A program made the position numbers and the translations under genes. 64,000 bases of DNA from Frigoribacterium sp. PhB116. GTDB taxonomy: Bacteria > Actinomycetota > Actinomycetes > Actinomycetales > Microbacteriaceae. Below are positions 51,390 through 58,309 of this stretch, in pieces. The notes below the pieces were generated by a model. The model was not told the DNA's origin. It saw only the letters and a list, made by a program, of their open reading frames with translations, and made no database searches. The stretch lies in the NCBI RefSeq assembly GCF_004364285.1, contig NZ_SOBE01000001.1, positions 1,178,001 through 1,242,000 on the forward strand, written 5' to 3'. Position 1 is the first letter of the stretch; the number at the start of each line of letters is the position of its first letter.

Positions 51390-52103
51390 TCAGGGGGCGG
51401 GCTCCGGCATGCTGATCACGGGCGGCACCGCCGCGAGGTCGGGCAGCAGGCCGATGTCGACGAGCACCACGTCGCCGGCGAGCGCGGCGGCGGGCTCGAT
51501 CAGGAGCCCGGCCTTGTGGGCGCCGAAGGTGACGGTCAGGGCCGCGGGCAGCACGGTCGGGTCGGGCACGGCACCCCCGTCGGGGCCGATGCCGCTCGGC
51601 ACGTCGACCGCGACGACGGGCGGGCCGTCCGCGGTCGTGACCCAGGGCAGCAGCGCCGCGACGACGTCACGAGCCGTGCCTCGCAGGGCCGGGTCGGTGC
51701 TCGTGCCGGTGCCGAGCACGCCGTCGAGGAGGACGGCCGCGCCCGACTCCCGGAGCCGGGCGCCCGCCTCCTCGACGGTCGACCACCGGGCCGCGTCGTC
51801 GACGACGGCACCGGAGGCGCGGGCCGCGACCAGCGCCTCCTCGTGCAGCCGGCTGCCGGTCGGGACGACCGTGACGGCGCATCCCGCGTCGGCCAGTGCG
51901 GCACCCGCGAGGAGCGCGTCGCCGCCGTTGCTGCCGCTGCCGACGAGCAGCACGACGGGCGCGGGCCACCGGTCCCGGGCCCGCAGCAGCCCCTCCACCT
52001 CGTGCGCGAGCCCTGCGCTCGCCCGCTGCATCAGCGGCTCGCCCGCGTCGAGGTGCGGCTGCTCGGCCGCCTTCACCTGTGCGGCAGTCCACCCGTCGAT
52101 CAT
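51390..52103 (-). CDS. nnrE: NAD(P)H-hydrate epimerase
   Basis: 237 residues. It interconverts R and S forms of damaged, hydrated NAD(P)H so that a partner dehydratase can repair it. YjeF N-terminal fold with MIDGWTAAQVKAAEQ, VVLLVGSGSNGGDALLAG (dinucleotide and potassium site) and VVAVDVPSGIGPDGG. The dehydratase (NnrD) is not fused and is not in the window. Divergent from the alpha/beta hydrolase gene. Confidence 0.92.
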   Translation of the reverse strand: MIDGWTAAQVKAAEQPHLDAGEPLMQRASAGLAHEVEGLLRARDRWPAPVVLLVGSGSNGGDALLAGAALADAGCAVTVVPTGSRLHEEALVAARASGAVVDDAARWSTVEEAGARLRESGAAVLLDGVLGTGTSTDPALRGTARDVVAALLPWVTTADGPPVVAVDVPSGIGPDGGAVPDPTVLPAALTVTFGAHKAGLLIEPAAALAGDVVLVDIGLLPDLAAVPPVISMPEPAP

Positions 52104-52407
52104 CGCTCCATCGTGCCCGCGCGCCGCCCACGCCGCCCGCCCAGCCGCCCGGCCGCCCCGCCGACCCGACCGCGCCGGCGGCGGGCGTTCCGGGTCGAGG
52201 GCGGGTCGCGGGCTACCCGCCCTCGAGCCTGAACACCCGCCCTCGACGGATGCGGCGGCGGATCACCGCGGCGGCGCCGGGGCGCGCGGGACGCGTCGAG
52301 GACTCAGGAGGCGCGGGCCGGCGGGCACGAGCCGCGCCGTTGCCGAGCGACCTGGCGACGAGGACGCCTGGATCGTCGACGGGTCGCCGCGCTGCCAGAC
52401 TGGTCCG
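52104..52407. other. 304-base intergenic region with inverted repeats
   Basis: No gene recognised. It holds TCGAGGGCGGGT (52195-52206) facing ACCCGCCCTCGA (52215-52226), a perfect 12-base hairpin, and a third copy of the right arm at 52235-52246. The same arms flank 22447-22516. AGGAGGCGCGGG occurs at 52308-52319. CAGACT at 52396-52401 is the -10 of the following leaderless gene. Confidence 0.6.
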
Positions 52408-53205
52408 ATGCGCGACCACGTCCAGAACCCCGTCGACGGCACCGAGATCGCGTACGAGGTGGCGGGCGAGGGCCCGCCCCTGCTGCTCGTCCACGGCTCC
52501 GGCCTGTCGCGCGGCGCGTGGCGCGGTCTCGGCTACCTGCGTGACCTCGAGCGCGACTTCACCGTCGTCGCCCTCGACCTGCGCGGCCACGGCCGGAGCG
52601 GCGCGCCGCACGACGCCGCCTCGTACGACATGGCCCTGCACCGCGGCGACGTCGCCGCCGTCCTCGCCACGACGGGCCTCGCGCCGGTCCACTTCGTCGG
52701 CTACTCGTTCGGCGCCCGCGTCGGCCTGTCGATCGCCGCGCACGAGCCCGAGCTGCTCCGCACCCTGACCACGATCGGCGGCAGCTGGGCACCGATGAAC
52801 GGCAACATCGGCGCCACCTTCGCGCACGACTGGGAGGAGGCGCTCCTGACTGGGGGCATGCCCGCCTTCATCGGGCGCTGGGAGGACACCATGGGCCGCC
52901 GCCTCGACCCGGCGACCCGCCTGGCCTTCATGAACGACGATCCCCTGGCCCTCGCGGCGTTCTTCCGGGCGGCCGAGACGGGCGGCGGGCTCACGGCACA
53001 GCAGCTCGACGACGTGTCGGTGCCCACCCTGCTGATCGCGGGCACCCGCGACGAGGCACGGCACCGCGAGTCGCAGGACGCCGCCCGCCGCATGCCGACC
53101 GCGGCGTTCTTCGAGCTCGTCGGGCAGGACCACGCGTCGTCGCTGATGCCCGTCGACCAGGTCACCGACCTGCTGCGCACCTGGCTCGAGGCCGTCGACG
53201 CCTGA
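52408..53205 (+). CDS. Alpha/beta-fold hydrolase
   Basis: 265 residues. LLLVHGSGLSRGAWRGLGYL (oxyanion hole), DLRGHGRSGAP, nucleophile Ser in FVGYSFGARVG, acid in IAGTRDEARH and His in VGQDHASSL. A soluble esterase or lactonase of unknown substrate. The ATG at 52408 lies six bases after CAGACT (leaderless); the open frame further upstream is not coding. Confidence 0.87.
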   Translation: MRDHVQNPVDGTEIAYEVAGEGPPLLLVHGSGLSRGAWRGLGYLRDLERDFTVVALDLRGHGRSGAPHDAASYDMALHRGDVAAVLATTGLAPVHFVGYSFGARVGLSIAAHEPELLRTLTTIGGSWAPMNGNIGATFAHDWEEALLTGGMPAFIGRWEDTMGRRLDPATRLAFMNDDPLALAAFFRAAETGGGLTAQQLDDVSVPTLLIAGTRDEARHRESQDAARRMPTAAFFELVGQDHASSLMPVDQVTDLLRTWLEAVDA

Positions 53206-53316
53206 AGCGCGACCGCGTCGCGGCCCGCCCCGCCGCGCACCTGGTGGTGCGCCCCTCCGCGCACCTCGCGGTGCGCGTCGCCGCGCGGGCCCCCGCCCTG
53301 CGATGATGGACGCACC

Positions 53317-54861
53317 ATGGGCATCAGTCGTCGAGCGTTCCTGACGGGGTCGGCCTCCGGGGCCGCCGTGCTGCTGCTCGCGGCCTGCACGACCGACGGC
53401 CCCTCCCCCGCGCCGACGGCCCCGAGCAGCACGCCGACGCCCACCCCGACCCCGACCGCGACGCCCTCGGCCGGGCCGACGCCGTCCGCGTTCCGCCGCA
53501 GCGGCTGGGCCGACGACCCGTTCGCGCGGGGCTCGGGCAGCTACCTGACCACGTCGTCGTCCGACGACGACCGCGCGGCGCTCCGCCAGCCGGTCGACGA
53601 CCGGGTCTTCTTCGCTGGCGAGGCCACCGCGAGCACGGCGCCGGGCACCCTGGGCGGGGCCCGCGCCAGCGGCTTCGACGTCGCGGACGCCGTCGCCGGG
53701 GTCGCCGAGCAGGGCGAGCGCATCGCCGTCGTCGGCGCCGGGATGTCCGGCGCCACCGCAGCCAGGAGCCTCGCGGCGCGCGGCTACGACGTCGTCGTCG
53801 TCGAGGCCCGCGACCGAGTGGGCGGCCGGGTCACCTCGTACACCGGGGGCGACTGGCCGTTCCCCGTCCAGCTGGGCGCCGCCTCCCTCGACGGCGAGGC
53901 GGCCGCCGCCCTCGTCGCCGCGCTCGCCCTCGGCCGGGTCGACACCGTGCGCCTCGGCGGGGTGCTCGAGGTGCGGTCCTCCGGCGGGCAGGCGACCTCG
54001 CTCGTCGGCGTCCCCGAGCGTTCCCTCGCGTCGGCCGCCGGGTGGGCCGACGACCAGGCGGCCTCCGTGACGGTCGCGCAGGCCGTCGCCGGCGCCGGCG
54101 CGGGGCCCGAGCAGCAGTCGCTCGAGCCCGACGCCACGGGCGTGTCCGACGCCGCCCGCCTCCAGTTCGTGCTCGACGAGGCGCTGCCCGTCCGCTGGGG
54201 CGCCGGGCCGGACGACCTCGCCGAGCGACAGGACCCGGGCGACGTCGGCGAGCTCGCCGCCGCCGACCTCGGCAGCCTGTTCCCGCTCGGCGAGCCGTTC
54301 GTCACCGGCGACCTGTCCGCGTTCGTCGAGGCGCAGCTCGACGGCCTCGACGTGCTGCGGGGCAGCACGGTGGCCCGGATCCAGTACGGCGACCGCGGCG
54401 TCGGCCTCCGCCTCGCCACCGGCGAGAGCCTGTCGGTCGACCGCGTCGTGGTCACCCTGCCGCTGGGCGTCCTGAAGGAGGGGACGACCGAGTTCGCCCC
54501 GGAGCTGCCGACCACGCACACGGCGGCGATCGAGACGCTCGGCGTTGCCCAGCAGGAGGTGCTCTGGCTGCGCTTCGACGAGCGCGCCTGGAGCACGGAG
54601 GCGACGGTGCTGACCACGGTCGACGGTTCGTCGGGCTTCCGCGTCTTCGTCAACCTGATGCCCTCGACGGGCGAGCCGGTGCTCGTCGCGCTGGCGGGCG
54701 GGGACGACGCGGTCGCGAGCCTCGAGCTCGGCGACGACGAGGCCGTCGCCGACGCGCTGGCCGGCCTCGCGCCCTACTTCGACCTCGTGCCGGAAGCAGC
54801 ACCCGAGTCCACGTCCGACCCCGACGCGGGCCCGGACTCGTCGGAGGCGCCGGCCGGCTGA
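53317..54861 (+). CDS. Tat-exported flavin amine oxidase, apparently circularly permuted
   Basis: 514 residues. A Tat signal (SRRAFLTG) with lipobox LAAC, Cys24, then a Ser/Thr/Pro linker to about 57. Residues 59-130 (RRSGWADDPFARGSGSYLTT, RQPVDDRVFFAGEATAS, PGTLGGARASGF) are what normally forms the C-terminal FAD-binding motif of flavin amine oxidases. The Rossmann start RIAVVGAGMSGATAARSLAA and EARDRVGGR follows at 135-171, and the rest runs on to LVALAGGDDAVASLELGDDE, the part that normally precedes the first segment. The protein ends there, without a second copy. It oxidises an unknown amine outside the cell membrane. It starts nine bases after GATGAT, probably leaderless. Confidence 0.85.
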   Translation: MGISRRAFLTGSASGAAVLLLAACTTDGPSPAPTAPSSTPTPTPTPTATPSAGPTPSAFRRSGWADDPFARGSGSYLTTSSSDDDRAALRQPVDDRVFFAGEATASTAPGTLGGARASGFDVADAVAGVAEQGERIAVVGAGMSGATAARSLAARGYDVVVVEARDRVGGRVTSYTGGDWPFPVQLGAASLDGEAAAALVAALALGRVDTVRLGGVLEVRSSGGQATSLVGVPERSLASAAGWADDQAASVTVAQAVAGAGAGPEQQSLEPDATGVSDAARLQFVLDEALPVRWGAGPDDLAERQDPGDVGELAAADLGSLFPLGEPFVTGDLSAFVEAQLDGLDVLRGSTVARIQYGDRGVGLRLATGESLSVDRVVVTLPLGVLKEGTTEFAPELPTTHTAAIETLGVAQQEVLWLRFDERAWSTEATVLTTVDGSSGFRVFVNLMPSTGEPVLVALAGGDDAVASLELGDDEAVADALAGLAPYFDLVPEAAPESTSDPDAGPDSSEAPAG

Positions 54862-55607
54862 TCCCCGCCGGAGCCGCACACCTCCGCGCCGCCGACCTCT
54901 GCGCCACCGACCTGGGCGCCGCCGCCCTCAGCCCCCACGACCTCGGCGCGCTGGCCGCGCCGCAGCAGCACGCCCGGCCGCGGCCCGGGCCGCAGGTGAC
55001 TGAGGGCGATCAGGGCCGACATCACCCCCGCGATGACGGCCAGGGCGATCGCGTTGTACATCACGAACTCGTCCGGCCAGCGCACCTGCGCGGGGTCGAG
55101 GAAGAAGTACGGGTACCAGCCGACGTCCGCGCCGCGCACGATCGTCGCGATGCCCCAGACGACCGGGAACACGAGCACGACCGACAGCATCGCCCAGCTG
55201 ACGCGGGTGCGCCCGGGGGCGAGCACCCAGTCGACGACGAGGAACCCCGGGATCCAGAAGTGCAGCACCTGGGTCGACCAGGGAACGCCGATCGCGAAGT
55301 CGTTGCTCAGCGACTCGATCAGGATGATGCCGTAGACGATGCCCGACACGACGACGTAGGTCGTCACCAGGGCGTGCACCGCGGCGAAGGCGCGGCCCTC
55401 GGGTCGGCCCCGGAGCGAGAGCGCCCCCGACACGGCGAGGACGAGCACGTTCGCCATGTTGCTCTGCTGCGTGAAGTACGCGAAGTAGTTGACCGTCGAG
55501 AAGGTCGAGAAGCCGAGCGTGTAGAAGAAGTACGACACGAGGGCGGCCGTGCCCACGGCGGCGACGACGAGGCGCAGCACGCCGACGACTGTTCGCACCC
55601 TGTTCAC
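54774..55607 (-). CDS. Pr6Pr family membrane protein
   Basis: 277 residues. Six membrane helices with the family motifs NYFAYFTQQSNMANVLVLA, QVLHFWIPGFLVVDWVLAPG and YPYFFLDP. Function unknown; related to FAR-17a/AIG1-like proteins. The last 70 residues are a Gly/Ala/Val/Ser tail with GGAEV-type repeats. Its 3' end overlaps the convergent oxidase gene by 88 bases. The GTG at 55607 with AGGAG is chosen because the -10 TAGGGT (55665-55670, minus strand) lies after the longer upstream start. Confidence 0.85.
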   Translation of the reverse strand: MNRVRTVVGVLRLVVAAVGTAALVSYFFYTLGFSTFSTVNYFAYFTQQSNMANVLVLAVSGALSLRGRPEGRAFAAVHALVTTYVVVSGIVYGIILIESLSNDFAIGVPWSTQVLHFWIPGFLVVDWVLAPGRTRVSWAMLSVVLVFPVVWGIATIVRGADVGWYPYFFLDPAQVRWPDEFVMYNAIALAVIAGVMSALIALSHLRPGPRPGVLLRRGQRAEVVGAEGGGAQVGGAEVGGAEVCGSGGDQPAGASDESGPASGSDVDSGAASGTRSK

Positions 55608-55669
55608 TCGCTCCTGGTAGCGCGGGGACGCCTCGGGTAGGCCTCCCGTGCAGACGACGACCCTACTAG

Positions 55670-55707
55670 GACGGGCCGGTCTCCCCCTGCGGGGAGACCG
55701 GCCCGTC
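55670..55707. terminator. Strong hairpin between aldo/keto reductase and Pr6Pr genes
   Basis: GACGGGCCGGTCTCCCC (55670-55686) and GGGGAGACCGGCCCGTC (55691-55707) form a perfect 17-base stem. It terminates the minus-strand reductase and abuts the -10 box of the next minus-strand gene, overlapping its -35 region. Confidence 0.85.
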
Positions 55708-55790
55708 GGCACAGCCGGGTCCGGCCCGCGGGCCGGACGGGTCAGATCAGTCGCCGGACCTGACCAGACCGCAACTCATCTCAGCTCAGC

Positions 55791-56630
55791 TCAGCTGGGG
55801 ATGTAGTCGAACGTGTCGGGGTCGGGGCCCGTTCGCTCGCCCTTGTCGAGGTCCGTGATGGCCGCGACGTCGGCGTCGGACAGCTCGAAGTCGAAGAGCG
55901 CGAAGTTCTCCTCGACGCGCGAGCGCGTGACCGACTTGGGGAACACGATGTCGCCGCGCTGCACGTGCCAGCGCAGGGTCACCTGGGCGGTCGACTTGCC
56001 GACGCGCTCCGCGATCTCGACGAGGGTCGGGTCCTCGAGGACCTTGCCCTGGGCGATGGGCGACCACGCCTCAGTGTGGATGCCATGCTCGACGCCGAAG
56101 AGGCGCAGCGAGTCGTTGGTGAGGTACGGGTGCACCTCGATCTGGTTGACCGCGGGCATCACGTCGGCCTCGTCCAGCAGCCGCTGCAGGTGCGCCTGCT
56201 GGAAGTTCGAGACGCCGATGGCCTTGGCACGCCCCGTGGCGTAGATCTCCTCGAGCGCCTTCCAGGTCTCGAGGTAGTCGACGTCCGTGGTCGGCAGCGG
56301 CCAGTGGATGAGGAACAGGTCGACGTAGTCGGCCTTCAGAGCGTCGAGCGTGCCGTCGAACGCCTTGAGCGCGTCGTCGCGACGGTGGAAGCCGTTGTTG
56401 AGCTTGGAGGTGACGAAGATCTCGGAGCGGTCGATGCCCGACTCGCGCAGCGCCTCGCCGACGCCTGCCTCGTTGCCGTACATCTGCGCCGTGTCGATGT
56501 GGCGGTAGCCCACCTCGAGGGCGGTGAGCGTCGCGTCCTTCGTCTGGTCGGGCTCGACCTGGTAGACGCCGAAGCCGAGCTGGGGGATCTCGACGCCGTT
56601 GTTCAGGGTGATGGTGGGGATCGATGTCAT
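55791..56630 (-). CDS. Aldo/keto reductase, 2,5-diketogluconate reductase-like
   Basis: 279 residues. NADPH-dependent reductase of the AKR5 group: GVEIPQLGFGVYQV, YRHIDTAQMYGNEAGVGEAL (catalytic Asp and Tyr), FVTSKLNNG (Lys), DLFLIHWPLP (His), IGVSNFQQAHLQRLL and FPKSVTRSRVEENFALFDFEL for the cofactor. Broad substrate range is usual. Ends in the hairpin at 55670-55707. A perfect 20-base palindrome GTCCGGCCCGCGGGCCGGAC lies in between (55721-55740). Confidence 0.93.
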   Translation of the reverse strand: MTSIPTITLNNGVEIPQLGFGVYQVEPDQTKDATLTALEVGYRHIDTAQMYGNEAGVGEALRESGIDRSEIFVTSKLNNGFHRRDDALKAFDGTLDALKADYVDLFLIHWPLPTTDVDYLETWKALEEIYATGRAKAIGVSNFQQAHLQRLLDEADVMPAVNQIEVHPYLTNDSLRLFGVEHGIHTEAWSPIAQGKVLEDPTLVEIAERVGKSTAQVTLRWHVQRGDIVFPKSVTRSRVEENFALFDFELSDADVAAITDLDKGERTGPDPDTFDYIPS

Positions 56631-57007
56631 GCACCCATCGAACCACCGCCTCCCCCGGCGTTCTCAGCGACGTCACGGATCAGCCCTGGCGCATCCGGCC
56701 CCGCCGTGTTACCGTTGCAGGTCGCTTGGCAACGATCCTCTCAGATCGTTCCCGACTCACGGCCCTGTCGTCCACACGCAGGCCGAGTCGAAAAGCCTGC
56801 AGATCTTGTCTGTACATCTCGAGAACCCCGGTCCGAGCCTCACCCGCTCGCCTACTCACCGGTCGTCGCCCGAGACGAGGCCCGACCAGGCTCCCCGAGC
56901 CTGAGGACACCCGTCCGCCCCACCGCCGAGAACGGCGGTCCACGCATGCCCCGCGCTGCGTGCCACGACGCTGAGCAACACAGCACACATCGAAGAAGAG
57001 AACACGC
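56631..57007. other. 377-base intergenic region with probable long 5' leader
   Basis: A -10-like TACCGT lies at about 56709-56714, giving a plus-strand leader of nearly 290 bases before the 93-residue gene. It contains a hairpin ACCGCCG / CGGCGGT over AGAA (56922-56939) and repeats of CAGATCT / CAGATCG. No protein gene is convincing in it. An alternative reading is that it holds the promoter of the divergent reductase plus an unrecognised small RNA. Confidence 0.5.
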
Positions 57008-57289
57008 ATGAACGAGAACATCACCATCCTGAGCGGGACGGTCACCACCGAGCTCGTCCTGTCCACCGCCCGCCTCGCCGAGTTCGTCGTCGTCGACGCC
57101 TCCGGCGCCGAGTTCGTCGTCCGCGCCTGGAGCGACGTCGTCACCGATGACGTCCGCATCGGCGCGACCGTCACGGTCGAGGGCGCCCAGGGCTGGGTCA
57201 TCCCCGGCCGCAGCTGGCGCCGCGAGCCGAGCCGCACCATCGTGCAGGCCTACGCCGTGAGCGCCCACGCCCTCGCGCTCGCCGCCTAG
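57008..57289 (+). CDS. Small OB-fold protein, single-strand DNA-binding-like
   Basis: 93 residues. Alternating hydrophobic beta strands (ITILSGTVTTELVLS, LAEFVVVDASGAEFVVRAWS, VRIGATVTVEGAQGWVI, RTIVQAYAVSAHALAL) give the five-strand rhythm of an OB fold resembling a truncated SSB domain. No acidic SSB tail. It may bind single-stranded nucleic acid. GAAGAAGAGA precedes the ATG. The long leader upstream suggests post-transcriptional control, and hairpins at 57299-57320 and 57371-57400 follow. Confidence 0.7.
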   Translation: MNENITILSGTVTTELVLSTARLAEFVVVDASGAEFVVRAWSDVVTDDVRIGATVTVEGAQGWVIPGRSWRREPSRTIVQAYAVSAHALALAA

Positions 57290-57370
57290 GCGGTCCCGAG
57301 GAGGCGCGACCCGCCTCCTCGACGCCCGTCGCGCCCTGCGCGTCGACGGCGCGACAGCACGACAGACGAG

Positions 57371-57400
57371 AGGCCCCGGTGCACGCGCACGGGGGCCTTT
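57371..57400 (+). terminator. Terminator hairpin downstream of the OB-fold gene
   Basis: AGGCCCCGGTGC and GCACGGGGGCCT pair with one mismatch over a short loop, followed by TTTCG. A GGAGGCGC-type stem (GAGGAGGCG / CGCCTCCTC) lies just before it at 57299-57320. Confidence 0.7.
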
Positions 57401-57428
57401 CGTCGTGGTCTCGTCGTCGGCAGCGCCG

Positions 57429-58130
57429 CTACGCCGTGGCGAGCCCGGTGGCGCGCACGAGGATCGGCCGGTGGTCGCTGATGCCGGCGGGCAGCGTGAC
57501 GACGTCCTCGATGGTGAGGTCGTAGCTCGTCGCGAAGTCGAAGTGGCCCTTGACGTACTTGTAGCCGAGGTAGGTCGGCGTGCTGCTGCGGGTCAGGACG
57601 AAGCCGTCGCGCTCGATGCGCTTCTTGAGCCCGCCGTGGAACCACGGGTAGTTGAAGTCGCCGACCATGAGCATCGGCACTCCGGGCGCGAGGGCCCGCA
57701 TCAGCTGGTGGGCCGACTCGACCTGCTTCTTGCGCAGCCCGTTCGTGGCGGTGAGCGGCGCGGCGTGGAACGAGCCGATCAGCACGTCCGCGCCCGAGAT
57801 GCGGTCGTGCAGGTGCATCGCCAGCAGGCGCTCGTGCGCGGGCGACATGACGCGGTCGTGCATGCTCTTCTTCAGCGCGTAGACGTTCGTGCCCAGCAGC
57901 TCGAAGCGGGAGCGGCGGTAGTACGCCGCGAGGCCGAGACGGTTGTTCCGGGTCGACGCGGCGAGCGAGAACTCGCCGAACTCGTCGGGGATGTCCTTCG
58001 TGTCGGCCTCCTGGAGGCACAGCACGTCGGCGCTGTGGTCCTCTGCGAGGGCCCGGATCTCGCCCTTGGCCGTGTGCTCGCGCAGGTTGTAGCTCACCAC
58101 GCGCATGGTGTTGCCGCTCTGTCCAGTCAC
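57429..58130 (-). CDS. Endonuclease/exonuclease/phosphatase (EEP) family protein
   Basis: 233 residues. RVVSYNLREHTAKGEIRALA (metal Asn), LCLQEAD (metal Glu), GSFHAAPLT, MLMVGDFNYPWFHG and GISDHRPILV (catalytic His-Asp pair) are the DNase I-like metallophosphoesterase motifs. Target may be DNA, a phospholipid or an inositol phosphate. GTG at 58130 lies about seven bases after a -10 TAGGTT on the minus strand and is taken as a leaderless start; an ATG at 58106 is the alternative. Confidence 0.85.
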   Translation of the reverse strand: MTGQSGNTMRVVSYNLREHTAKGEIRALAEDHSADVLCLQEADTKDIPDEFGEFSLAASTRNNRLGLAAYYRRSRFELLGTNVYALKKSMHDRVMSPAHERLLAMHLHDRISGADVLIGSFHAAPLTATNGLRKKQVESAHQLMRALAPGVPMLMVGDFNYPWFHGGLKKRIERDGFVLTRSSTPTYLGYKYVKGHFDFATSYDLTIEDVVTLPAGISDHRPILVRATGLATA

Positions 58131-58214
58131 GAGTGACGAACCTAGTCCCTTCGTGTTTCGCGGAGGCGCAGGGTGCGCTAAGGGGCCATCCGGCGCGTCG
58201 TCCGACAGCGGACG

Positions 58215-58260
58215 AGGAGGCGGTCCGCACCCTCCGGGGGGAAGGTGCGGACCGCCTCCT
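58215..58260. terminator. Hairpin terminator of the subtilase gene
   Basis: AGGAGGCGGTCCGCACC (58215-58231) pairs perfectly with GGTGCGGACCGCCTCCT (58244-58260), a 17-base stem and 12-base loop, another member of the GGAGGC-headed hairpins. Confidence 0.8.
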
Positions 58261-58309
58261 GCGCGATCAGCCCGCGATCGCGTCAGCCCGCGACGGCGTC
58301 AGCCTCGGC

